Below, in pieces: positions 9,801-17,828 of a DNA stretch of 21,663 nt (its first letter is position 1; every line of letters begins with the position of its first letter). The stretch spans positions 1-21,663 of the forward strand of contig CAZPDM010000080.1 of assembly GCA_964585305.1 (NCBI GenBank). The letters run 5' to 3'. The translations under genes and the position numbers were made by a program. Source of the stretch: CAZPDM01 sp964585305 (GTDB taxonomy: Bacteria > Planctomycetota > Uabimicrobiia > Uabimicrobiales > JABWCH01). The notes beneath the pieces are model-generated. The model did no database searches. It saw nothing but the letters and a program-made list of their open reading frames with translations, and was not told the DNA's origin.

Positions 9801-12800
9801 CATACAATTGCTCCAGGCATATAAACAAGAAATCTTGTGTGATATTAGTTTAGAGCGTGTGCTATATCTAAATGAACAAATCGCAATGTTGGCCGTAAAA
9901 TTATCTGATTGGCAAACGGCAATTATATTCTTTGAAAAAGTGCTTGTAGCAGATCCCCAGAATAAAGCAGCTTTTGACTATCTCAATCAGATATATTTGA
10001 GATTGGAAAAATGGGGAGAATTTGCAAATCTTCTCATTCGCCAAAGTTACTATTTAGATGATAATAAAAAAAGAGAATCTCTCTTTATTAAAATTGCGGC
10101 GATTTATGAAAAGAATTTAAAAAATTTAGATTTAGCAATGTCCTACTATCAAAAAGCAAATTTTAATACAGTTAATCTTTTAGCTCTTCAAGGAATACAT
10201 AGAATATTAGAGCAACGAAAAGATTGGCGTGGAATGATTGCTATTTATCATAAAGAAATGGATTTTATTCCTTATCAGGAAAAAGGAATTTATTATCATA
10301 AAATAGCTACATTATGGGAAACAAAATTACAGGAACCATATTTGGCTTTATCTGCATATTGGAATATGCTTCAAATAGAATTTCATCTTGAAACCGCTCA
10401 AGAAATTGTTATCTTGTTAAAGGCTTTGGAAGAATATGATAAATTAGCTGAACTTTTAGAAAAAATTTTAGCAAATCTTCCAGAAGGTTCAAATAAGAAA
10501 TTCCAATATCTTTTTGAACTGGGACAAGTTTATGCTGAATTCTTAAAGAAACCTAAGCAAGCAATTGTTGCATATCAAAATTGTTTAGCCCTTGGTATGG
10601 ATATAAAAGTGCTGGTTGCTTTGGAAGATATTTATTATCAAGAGAAGCAATGGCAAGAGTTGGCAAAAATCAAAGAAACAAAATTGAGCCTCCTTACTAC
10701 AAGCCTACAAATACGAAATGTTCACTTAGAGCTTGGAGATCTGTATCAGAATAAACTTTATGATGAACGTAAAGCCATGTTGCATTATGAACGTGGATTT
10801 GAATTAGATAACCAGCATTTAGGTATTCTTCATAATCTTCAAAAACTTTATAAAGAATGGGGATATTTTGATCGATATATCGTCCTTTGTGAAAAAGAAA
10901 TTGATCTTGTCCAAGATTCTTTTCGTAAGTTAAATTTGTTTAAAGAAATTGCCATTATCTTGGAAAGTAGGTTATTTCATACACAACGGGCCATTCAGAC
11001 TTGGAATCGTATTTGGCAAATTGAGCCGAATAATATTGAAAATATTGACGCCCTTATGCGTTTGTATCATGAAACTTGCGATTTCACAAATTTGGCTAAG
11101 ATGTATCTTGCAAAAATTACTTTATTAGAAAAAAATGATCGCGGGCAAGAAACAATTTCCTTGCTTGAAGAGTTAGCTAAACTTTATTACGAAAAGTTGC
11201 AAGATATTAGTGAAGCAGAGCATATTACTCAAAAGATTTTAACACGTATTCCGGATCATGCTGCAACACTTGAATTTTTAGAGCAGATTTACAGCAGTAC
11301 TTATGATTTTACTAAATTACAGAACATCATCCAAATCAAACTTAAATTCAGCAATTCAGAAGAATCTCAATTTATATTATATTTGCGTTCTGCTAAGATT
11401 TATGAAGAAATGAAAGATTGGGAACATGCGGAAGAAAGCTATAAAAAGGCGTACAGAATTTCGAATGATCGGGCAATTTTATTTAGTTTGCAAAATATCT
11501 ACCGTATTACAAATAATATTTCCCAACTCATAGAAACAAATCTCAGCTTAATTCCTGATGAAGAATCTAAAAGTAAAGTGGCTTTATATTGGGAAATATT
11601 TTGTGGCTTAGAAAAATCTCCTCAACAAAATAATGCTCATAATATGATTATCTATCTGAGAAAAATTTTGGAAATCGAACCACAGCATATACAAGCAATG
11701 TCTAAATTGTCTAGCATTTTAGATCAAGAACAACAATGGTCAGACGCTATTTCTGTTTTAAATTCTTGGATGGAACTGGAATCAGATATTATTAAGAAAA
11801 GCCAGATACTTTGCCATCGTGCTAACTTATATCATAAAATTGATCAGGATGATATGATGCTGGCTGATTTAGAAGCTGCATATAAAATTTGCGCAGATTA
11901 TCTTGAAGTTATTGCTCAATTGGCAGATGTTTATTATCGTCTTGGAAATTGGGAGAAATCTCAGAGCATGTATGAGCGTCTTCTTTATTGGCCTGAACAG
12001 GAAAAACTACAAAAAATCTTGTTTAAAGATGAAATATTCTATAAATTAGGACGAATTGCTGAATATCTTCATAAGATTGATTCTGCTTTGCTATATTATC
12101 AGCAAGCTTTGCAGATTGCAGAAAACCATTGTGATACCTTGCGTCGTTTAGGATCAATTTATTATCAAAATAAGCAATGGGAGCAAGCTCTATTTGTTTA
12201 TATGAAACTTGGACAACGAAGTGATATTCAAGAAAAAGAAATGGCTCAAATCCATTTAAGACTTTCTGTAATTAAAGACAATCTTGGGATGGAAGAAGGC
12301 GCTATCCAGGGTTATCTGCAAGTATTAGAAAGCCATCCCCAAGATATTGTTGCTTTAGATGCTTTAGCTCAACTTTATTCCGCTCGCAATGATGTCGAGG
12401 CAGCTTTACGTTATTTTAAACTTGCATTAGAAGCAAAACCAGATGTTGAAACAAAAGAACGTATTCTTTGGAATATTGGTGCCATCTATGAAAAGACAAA
12501 CGATATTTCTCTTTCTATTTCGTATTATCTACAATTGCATGAACTTGTTCCACATAGCCTTGATATTCTCCGTAAATTAGGGGATCTTTATATTCTAACT
12601 CAGCAATGGGAACGTGCGGAACCAATTTGTTTTTTAAGCTACCAGCTTTCCAGCGGTACGGAACAAGCTGAAATCAGTATTTTGCTTGGAAATATCAATT
12701 GGCAAGGATATAAAAATCAAACAATTGCTTTAGTATACTATCGTCAAGCATTGCAGATTATTCCTTTATATTTACCAGCTATTCGTGCTATTTTAGATAT

Positions 12801-14070
12801 GTACTATGTTCAGGAGAAATGGGAAGAGCTTGTTGCAGTTTACCGAGAATTTTTGCCTCAAATCCCAGATTTGTTAGGTGAGAAAATTCCTTTATTGCTT
12901 CAATTAGCACAAATTATATATGAAAAGTTACATGATGAAGAAACTGCTTGCACTGTCTATGAGCAGATTTTACGGTTAAGCCCAGATCATAGTGGAGCAC
13001 ATGCAGCATTAGCTATGCTTTATAGTAAACAACCTAGTCGTTATAATCAAGCTATTACAGAATATCGCTATCTTTTAGCTCAAGATCCTATGCGAGCAAT
13101 TGCATACCATGAATTACATAAAATTTATCTTAAACAAAATCAGTATGATCAAGCTTATCTTTGCTGTCAATCATTAAAAGCCTTGGACAATCTTTTGCCA
13201 GAGGAAGAGAATTTCCTTCGCCAGATTACTCCTCGTGTGCCTTCTGCATGGTTGGATGAACATGCACTTCATAGTTTTGTAGAAGAAAATATGCGTGGAA
13301 CACTGTATGAAATCATGGCACTGATTGATCCTTGCATGGAAAAGATTTATCCTCCCTATCTTGAAGAAAAATATAACTTACGACGTAAGGATAGACTATC
13401 AGAAGATTCAAACTTGCCTGTTTGTAGTATTATACAAGAAATTTGTCGTGTCCTTACTATTCCTAGCTTAGATATTTATCTGACAGATGGGCAAAAGATT
13501 ATTTTGGAAAACACACAACCGCCGAGTCTCATAATAGGTTCTGCTGCTATTGCAAGACTTTCTGTAGAAAAACTTCGTTTTGTTTTGGCACGTACTTTAT
13601 TTTATGCCAGTCGCAACCATATTATGGCCATCAAATTAACACCTTATGAGTATAAGGATTATGTTATGCGTGTGGTTGAAGCCTTTGCAGAAACAGGGCA
13701 AACTACGTCATCTGATCAGGAAAGTCTAAGTAAAAAAATACGCAATACCTTACCACGTAAGATTCGTAAGCAATTTGAGGATCGACGTGATATTCTTACA
13801 GAACTTTATCATGTAGAAACTGAGCCTTTCCAACAATCATTAGAGCGAGCATCCAATCGTTGTGGAATTTTACTTGCGGAATCTCTTTTTGAATCTTGTC
13901 AAGCGTATCTTTGGGTTAAAAACTATGAAGAACCTAAAAATTCTAAGCGTACATCAATATTTCCTGATATGCCAGAAATAAAAGATATGTTTTGGTTCTA
14001 TAATTCTGATGCCCATAGTCTCATGCGTAAAGAAATTGGAATTGCGTTAAAATGGTCCAGTAAACTTTAA
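6808..14070 (+). CDS. Giant TPR-repeat protein with C-terminal pseudo-M48-like domain
   Basis: A 2420-residue protein without signal peptide or membrane helix, so probably cytoplasmic. Residues about 1-2130 are tetratricopeptide-type helical repeats. They are arranged as a longer period of roughly 65-80 residues: an Asp/Tyr-rich AxIYE helix, an A-x-x-x-Y/F-x-x-x-L-x-x-x-P turn, then a W-x-x-L helix (for example W101, W415, W1282, W2005). Such arrays are protein-binding scaffolds. Residues about 2140-2420 are not TPR. A PPSLIIGSAAIARLSVEKLR stretch and ARTLFYASRNH (2261-2271) sit where M48 peptidases have their HExxH helix, but H-E-x-x-H is replaced by R2262-T-L-F-Y2266. The ribosome site is weak (AGAAAG, 6794-6799, 8 bases before the ATG). 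The reading frame is intact. Function is unknown; I recall large TPR proteins with a comparable tail in Myxococcota. Confidence 0.85.
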   Translation: MSEEQNNNPLSQPTQENLEQLQAIALQQGQFEQAIKILEQRSQHFPENAAVYYQEIGEIYRDRQYNIPSAIEAFQKALVYDPYNLAALESLRLLFYHQKNWQQYLIYSEKKLHGIIDTQQAVMLHLEMATLYLQENQQDLFEQHLLQVLQCDATNIEALERLRKFYEEKQRYEDLINILQKLATFGQNSQKIIEIYEQIAEIYQIHLNNNNNAFSFLERAHQIIPDSINLLEKMYKLSKSFGDISQQIYCLSHLAKYARDKREACRLFRELTQLHIQKGKEQLAIESLSQALENSLAIEQYSLSDSTATLEIFDTLIDLYRKNKSYSDLLLILEKKLDYILVCHGIENFISYASLNLSLIDSTVFFAIQTLCKEIAELAQNLGKLDQAISYYKKLSPQKDIVDKLIVIYQKLEKWAELVQLYEEQLPNISKEEKIDVLHKIAKLYEQLNDIDSVKESLLKIVDLQLSPDLKLIQKLKQICQQTKDWETLLSVIEKEIPNQSSEEQVKLYEEMARIYTECFTDLDKTISCYQNCQKLQPEIPKFYNILASLFLQQFKYTSALEILDQQLKIALNPELEHSILLQKAQILLEKLYDISAAEKILLSILDKFPSSLSAFNLLEIIYSQNRFQELIEILQKKSKHVSTEENFGVYTRIAFIYEVNLKDIDKAQQCLERILEQDYHEKAAQQLQHIYYMQKNWDKLKDLLFKISEQAKETSSKISWLFKLGSLFQEELQDTTQAISIFLQILKIRPSFLPAIKALQYIYQKEENIVALIECYLAELAISEIPSSRRCILHISCAQIFAEQKKELAIQHFQQALKIEPNNLFAIRGLERIYRNNSMSVELANTLLMELGIEKQESQLFYVHQELAQLYLGVLANIPEGIKHLLKVYRYQPNDVSIQKQVEEVLQKNNSWEKYVEYLEERLAILASNPSISNNLKQKQEIFKYHRQLGYIYEQQLKQSEQASKHWEAVLNIGNLSIEDIHFIQNFYQKSQSQTASIQLLQAYKQEILCDISLERVLYLNEQIAMLAVKLSDWQTAIIFFEKVLVADPQNKAAFDYLNQIYLRLEKWGEFANLLIRQSYYLDDNKKRESLFIKIAAIYEKNLKNLDLAMSYYQKANFNTVNLLALQGIHRILEQRKDWRGMIAIYHKEMDFIPYQEKGIYYHKIATLWETKLQEPYLALSAYWNMLQIEFHLETAQEIVILLKALEEYDKLAELLEKILANLPEGSNKKFQYLFELGQVYAEFLKKPKQAIVAYQNCLALGMDIKVLVALEDIYYQEKQWQELAKIKETKLSLLTTSLQIRNVHLELGDLYQNKLYDERKAMLHYERGFELDNQHLGILHNLQKLYKEWGYFDRYIVLCEKEIDLVQDSFRKLNLFKEIAIILESRLFHTQRAIQTWNRIWQIEPNNIENIDALMRLYHETCDFTNLAKMYLAKITLLEKNDRGQETISLLEELAKLYYEKLQDISEAEHITQKILTRIPDHAATLEFLEQIYSSTYDFTKLQNIIQIKLKFSNSEESQFILYLRSAKIYEEMKDWEHAEESYKKAYRISNDRAILFSLQNIYRITNNISQLIETNLSLIPDEESKSKVALYWEIFCGLEKSPQQNNAHNMIIYLRKILEIEPQHIQAMSKLSSILDQEQQWSDAISVLNSWMELESDIIKKSQILCHRANLYHKIDQDDMMLADLEAAYKICADYLEVIAQLADVYYRLGNWEKSQSMYERLLYWPEQEKLQKILFKDEIFYKLGRIAEYLHKIDSALLYYQQALQIAENHCDTLRRLGSIYYQNKQWEQALFVYMKLGQRSDIQEKEMAQIHLRLSVIKDNLGMEEGAIQGYLQVLESHPQDIVALDALAQLYSARNDVEAALRYFKLALEAKPDVETKERILWNIGAIYEKTNDISLSISYYLQLHELVPHSLDILRKLGDLYILTQQWERAEPICFLSYQLSSGTEQAEISILLGNINWQGYKNQTIALVYYRQALQIIPLYLPAIRAILDMYYVQEKWEELVAVYREFLPQIPDLLGEKIPLLLQLAQIIYEKLHDEETACTVYEQILRLSPDHSGAHAALAMLYSKQPSRYNQAITEYRYLLAQDPMRAIAYHELHKIYLKQNQYDQAYLCCQSLKALDNLLPEEENFLRQITPRVPSAWLDEHALHSFVEENMRGTLYEIMALIDPCMEKIYPPYLEEKYNLRRKDRLSEDSNLPVCSIIQEICRVLTIPSLDIYLTDGQKIILENTQPPSLIIGSAAIARLSVEKLRFVLARTLFYASRNHIMAIKLTPYEYKDYVMRVVEAFAETGQTTSSDQESLSKKIRNTLPRKIRKQFEDRRDILTELYHVETEPFQQSLERASNRCGILLAESLFESCQAYLWVKNYEEPKNSKRTSIFPDMPEIKDMFWFYNSDAHSLMRKEIGIALKWSSKL

Positions 14071-14080
14071 CTCTCTTTGT

Positions 14081-14100
14081 TCCCACGTATTCTAGTGGGA
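14081..14100 (+). other. Short hairpin between the TPR gene and the alarmone hydrolase gene
   Basis: A 6-base-pair stem, TCCCAC (14081-14086) with GTGGGA (14095-14100), and an 8-base loop. No T-run follows on either strand, so it is not a standard terminator. It may stabilise or partly attenuate a shared transcript running from the TPR gene into the next gene, or be without function. Confidence 0.35.
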
Positions 14101-14130
14101 GATTAAGAAAAAAATTTATTAGGAGATTTT

Positions 14131-14688
14131 ATGACTTTTGAAGAGAAAGATATAGGTTGCTTATTACGAGCAATACGATTCGCATCAGAAAAACATCGTT
14201 TACAATCTCGAAAAGATGCAGAAAAAACTCCGTATATTAACCATCCTATTGCAGTAGCTGAATTACTTTGGGAAGTAGGAGGAATAAGAGATATTGATAT
14301 AATTATTGCAGCTCTTTTGCATGATACTATTGAAGACACTAGTACAACTGCTGAAGAAATTTCTCAAAATTTTGGAGAAAAAGTATGCGGTTGGGTAAAA
14401 GAAGTAAGCGACGATAAAACTCTTTCCAAACAGGAAAGAAAACGTCTTCAAATTTTAAATGCTCCTCATAAATCAAAAGAAGCCAAACAAATTAAACTTG
14501 CTGATAAAATCTGCAATATTCGAGATGTAGGATTAAATAAACCTTATGGATGGAACTTAGAACGTCGACAGGAATATGTTTCCTGGGCAGAGCAAGTTAT
14601 TGATGGCTTACGTGGTGTAAATATTTCTTTAGAAAAAACTTTCGATGAGTCAGTTATAAAAGTAAAAGAAATTTTAAAAGACAAATAA
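14131..14688 (+). CDS. MESH1-type small alarmone hydrolase (ppGpp 3'-pyrophosphohydrolase, HD fold)
   Basis: The 185-residue single-domain protein closely resembles the stand-alone SpoT/MESH1 hydrolase. Known members remove the 3'-pyrophosphate of (p)ppGpp with Mn2+; animal MESH1 also acts on NADPH. The metal ligands are all present: H38 in YINHP, H64 and D65 in ALLHDTIEDT, and D125 in IKLADK. The catalytic E68-D69 pair of the TIEDT motif is also kept. The FASEKHRLQSRKD opening (17-29), the SDDKTLSKQERKR segment (93-105) and the W-A-x-Q-V-I-D-G-L end are family features. No synthetase, TGS or ACT domain is present, so it is a hydrolase only. The ATG at 14131 has AGGAG 5 bases upstream. It lies 60 bases after the TPR gene and may share its transcript, which ends at the bidirectional terminator. 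Confidence 0.92.
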   Translation: MTFEEKDIGCLLRAIRFASEKHRLQSRKDAEKTPYINHPIAVAELLWEVGGIRDIDIIIAALLHDTIEDTSTTAEEISQNFGEKVCGWVKEVSDDKTLSKQERKRLQILNAPHKSKEAKQIKLADKICNIRDVGLNKPYGWNLERRQEYVSWAEQVIDGLRGVNISLEKTFDESVIKVKEILKDK

Positions 14689-14744
14689 AAATAAAAAAGC
14701 TGCAATATCTTTTTAAATAAGAGTTTTGCAGCTTTTTTATTTTT
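14687..14744. terminator. Bidirectional terminator between convergent genes
   Basis: A perfect stem of 18 base pairs, left arm 14687-14705 (core AAAAAAGCTGCAA) and right arm 14726-14744 (core TTGCAGCTTTTTT), with a 20-base loop. A-runs and T-runs on the two flanks give a U tract in both directions. It serves the plus-strand alarmone hydrolase and the minus-strand formate dehydrogenase operon, whose last stop is at 14755. Confidence 0.9.
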
Positions 14745-14754
14745 AATTAGATAT

Positions 14755-15780
14755 TTATTGCATTGTAGTAGCTAACTCAGCAAATCTTTGCATTCCGATT
14801 TTCGTAATGCAATAAATTGTGCATCTCCCACAACCTGTGCAAGCGACCATATCATTATTTTTAGGTTCAAAAGCCAGTTTGTGTTCAAAACGTCGGGCAA
14901 TACGATCTGCAGGGATTTTTCGTGGATTGTGCCCACTAGCTTCTTTAGTGAATCCTTCAAAAAAGCAATTTTCCCATTGACGGCAGCGAGATATTTTTCC
15001 TTTTTCAACGATATCTCGAACATCAAAACATGTACAAGTTGGGCAAACAAATGCGCATCCACCACATGCTAAACATTCTTCAGCATATTTTGCATATACT
15101 TCTTTTCCAATTTTCTGTTCGCGTGCTAATTTAAGTGCTTTAGAAAAGTCAATCTTGGTGCTAAATTTGGCCAAAGATTCTTGTTTGAGTTTTTCAATTT
15201 GAGTGATAGCTGGTGCATCCGAAGCTTCTTCAAAAAAAGAAGGAGATTGTGCAATAGCTTCTTTTCCTGCGTCAGAACCAATTGCAATTAAGAATTCTTT
15301 TGGATTGATGTCATAGAGTTGAAGATCAAAACCATGATCCAAGAATGGGCCTGTTCCTAAAGCATTGCACCAACAATTGGGCATAGGAGCATTGCAACCA
15401 AGTGTGATGATAAGTGCGTTTTTACGGCGAGAAAAATAATAGATGTCTGAGAAATTTTTGCTAAAAAATTTATCGGTAAATTCAATTCCCTTTGCATCGC
15501 AACTACGGATGCCAAATAAAACACGTTTGGTAGTATCAATTGTTTGGTGGAATTCTTGTTTTCCTGATTTATCTTTTACTTCAAAAAGAGTTTCCTCTTG
15601 TGGGAATAGAATTCTGCGACAAGAGAGCATGGGTTTAAGATCGTAGCAGATTGGCCCGGCTTCTTTAAGATGAGTATACATCAAATCACCATTAGAATTA
15701 AGACTTGGCACCCATACTTCACGATCATTATTTAAGCGTTGGAGCCAAACTGCGATGTTCGATTTTTGAATGAGTTTCAT
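14755..15780 (-). CDS. Dicluster [4Fe-4S] electron-transfer subunit (AsrA / sulfhydrogenase beta-like)
   Basis: A 341-residue soluble iron-sulfur protein of the group that includes sulfite reductase subunit AsrA and the beta subunit of archaeal sulfhydrogenases. The N-terminal part has the family marks FGIRSCDAKG (about 89-98) and CNAPMPNCWC. Two [4Fe-4S] motifs follow: C236-x2-C239-x2-C242-x3-C246 with further Cys at 249 and 251, and C314-x2-C317-x2-C320-x3-C324, the latter lacking the usual Pro. I start at ATG 15780, because the upstream GTG at 15789 lies inside the ribosome site AAAGGTG, which is 6 bases before this ATG. It begins 11 bases after the formate dehydrogenase stop. Expected role: to carry electrons between the formate dehydrogenase and the FAD subunit. 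Confidence 0.88.
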   Translation of the reverse strand: MKLIQKSNIAVWLQRLNNDREVWVPSLNSNGDLMYTHLKEAGPICYDLKPMLSCRRILFPQEETLFEVKDKSGKQEFHQTIDTTKRVLFGIRSCDAKGIEFTDKFFSKNFSDIYYFSRRKNALIITLGCNAPMPNCWCNALGTGPFLDHGFDLQLYDINPKEFLIAIGSDAGKEAIAQSPSFFEEASDAPAITQIEKLKQESLAKFSTKIDFSKALKLAREQKIGKEVYAKYAEECLACGGCAFVCPTCTCFDVRDIVEKGKISRCRQWENCFFEGFTKEASGHNPRKIPADRIARRFEHKLAFEPKNNDMVACTGCGRCTIYCITKIGMQRFAELATTMQ

Positions 15781-15791
15781 AGCTTGCACCT

Positions 15792-17828
15792 TTACGCTTT
15801 CTTCATGATCTTAGCAGCACAAACCTTGAATTCTGGTATTTTGCCGACAGGATCATGGGCCGGATTGGTTAACAGGTTAACTTTAGCTTCTGTAAAATGG
15901 AAAGGTATAAATATAACGCCTTTGGCAATTTCATCTGTCACTTTCGCAACAACTTGAATTGAGCCACGTCGTGTTTCTACAATGACAGCCTCTCCATTTC
16001 GAATGTTTAGTTTTTTAGCGTTTTCTGGATGGATTTCTACAAAGTTTTGATTACATTCTCGTTCGAGCATATTTGTACGTCTTGTCATACTACCAGTATG
16101 ATAATGCCAATATACACGGCCTGTACTTAAAATAAGCGGGTAATTTTCATCAGGCAGTTCGTTAGGTTCAATGTGTTCAGCAGGACTGAAAGTCCCAACA
16201 CCTTTGGCAAATTTATTTTTATGTAAATAAGATGTGCCTGGATGTTCTTTATTCGGGCATGGCCATTGAATGCCAAAACCGGTTTCCAAACGTTCAGGAG
16301 TAATTCCAGCGTAACTTGGTGTAAGAGCATTTATTTCGCGTAAAATATCTTCCCAAGTTTGGTATTTCATAAGATACCCTAATTTATTACTAAGATCCCG
16401 AATAATTTCCCAATCCGCGCGACTTTCACCGACTGGTTCAATGGCTTTGCGTACACGCATTACACGGCGTTCTGTATTACTAAAAGTCCCATCTTTTTCC
16501 GCGAAAGTACAACCAGGAAGAACGACATGAGCCAATTGAGTGGTTTCATTCGGGAAAATATCTTGAGTAATCAATAATTCAAGATTTTTTAAGGCATGTT
16601 CTACATGCTTGCTATCAGGATCAGACATCATTGGATTTTCGCCCATGATGTATATTGCTTTCATTTCTCCTTTTGCTGCCATAGCCAACATGTCTGTAAC
16701 AGTTTTGCCAACTTTACGTGGAATGCCTTGAACACCCCAATATTGTTCAAATTTTTGGCAAGAGGCGTCATCTATAATTTTTTGATAACCTGTTAATACA
16801 TTAGGAAGACCACCCATATCGCAAGCACCTTGAACATTATTTTGGCCGCGTAAAGGGTTAACTCCAGTGCTTTCAAATCCAACGTGTCCTGTAAGCATAG
16901 CCAAATTAGCTACGGTTTTGACATTATCTACACCGCATATATGTTGAGTAATGCCCATTGCATAAGCAATCATACTCTTTTTATGTCCAGCATAAATTTT
17001 GGCAGCTTTAACAATGTCTTCTGCAGGAACACCTGTAATTTGAGAGACATATTCAGGAGTATATTTGGCAACTGTATTTTTAAGGGCTTCAAAATTTTCT
17101 GTACGTTCTGTAATATAAGTTTGGTCATGAAGATTTTCAGAAATAATAACATTCATCATGCCATTTAATAGCGCAATATCAGTGCCATTACGATGTTTAA
17201 TGTGAACAGTTGCAAATTTAGCTAATCGAATTGTACGAGTATCACATACAATAAGTTTAGCACCTTTTTTTACAGCGTCAATAATACGAGCACCAATTTC
17301 GGGATGTTGTTCTGTTGTATTGCTGCCAATAACAAAGATGCATTCCGCATCTTGGAATTCATTAATAGAATTTGTCATGGCACCAGAACCAAATGTGGCG
17401 ACCAGACCGGCCACCGTAACGCTGTGTCAAAGTCGTGCGCAATGGTCAACATTATTATTCAAGAAAACCGCACGAGCTAACTTCATCATAAGATAATTTT
17501 CTTCGTTAGTAACTTTAGCAGAAGTAAAAAATCCAATGCTTTCAGCCCCATATTTCTGTCGGATTTCTTGTAGTCTATTCGCGGTATAAGAAAGTGCTTC
17601 ATCCCAGCTAGCTTTGCGTAACTGGCCATTTTCTCGGATCATAGGATATTGCAAACGATCGGGATGATTAACACAAGCATAAGCATTCCAACCTTTAACA
17701 CAAAGAGTTCCACGACTGACAGGGTGCTCTGCAGAAGGTGTTACTCCTACAACGCGATTTTCTTCGGTATGCAAATAAAATCCACATCCACATCCGCAAT
17801 ATGGACAAGTTGTTAAAACTGTACTCAC
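15792..17828 (-). CDS. fdhF: Selenocysteine-containing formate dehydrogenase, catalytic subunit (TGA = Sec134)
   Basis: A molybdopterin (bis-MGD) enzyme that oxidises formate to CO2 or runs in reverse. It has 678 residues if the in-frame TGA at 17427-17429 is read as selenocysteine. Residues 8-43 hold the [4Fe-4S] ligands C8, C11, C15 and C43, with K45 next to the cluster as in FdhF. The active site reads DHCARL-Sec134-H135-S followed by VAGLVATFGSGA, matching the Sec140-His141 site of E. coli FdhF. The molybdopterin domains (FVIGSNTTEQHP, GVNPLRGQNNVQGACDMGG) and the C-terminal MopB-binding domain are intact. The two halves are in the same frame. The GTG start at 17828 is supported by AAGGAGG 7 bases upstream (17836-17842) and overlaps the TAG stop of the upstream gene by one base. 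Whether Mo or W is used is unknown. selA, selB and selC must lie elsewhere in the genome. Confidence 0.94.
17397..17429 (-). promoter_or_regulatory. Bacterial SECIS element directing Sec insertion in fdhF
   Basis: Directly after the TGA, 18 bases downstream, a hairpin forms on the minus strand. The arm GGTGGCC (17409-17415) pairs with GGTCGCC (17397-17403) through five Watson-Crick and two G-U pairs around the apical loop GGTCT (17404-17408). The UGA-to-loop distance and the GGUCU loop are the same as in the E. coli fdhF SECIS that SelB recognises. The segment is much more GC-rich than the rest of the gene, as expected where RNA folding constrains codon choice. Confidence 0.88.

Noticed and set aside
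13111..13125. HELH in the TPR region as a peptidase motif
   Set aside because: The spacing is H-E-x-H, not H-E-x-x-H, and it lies in an ordinary TPR helix.
15781..15789. GTG start of the dicluster subunit at 15789
   Set aside because: This GTG is part of the ribosome site AAAGGTG; the ATG at 15780 is at the right distance from it.
17415..17430. Frameshift or nonsense mutation splitting fdhF
   Set aside because: Both halves are in the same frame, the interrupting codon is TGA at the known selenocysteine position, and a SECIS hairpin follows at the correct distance.
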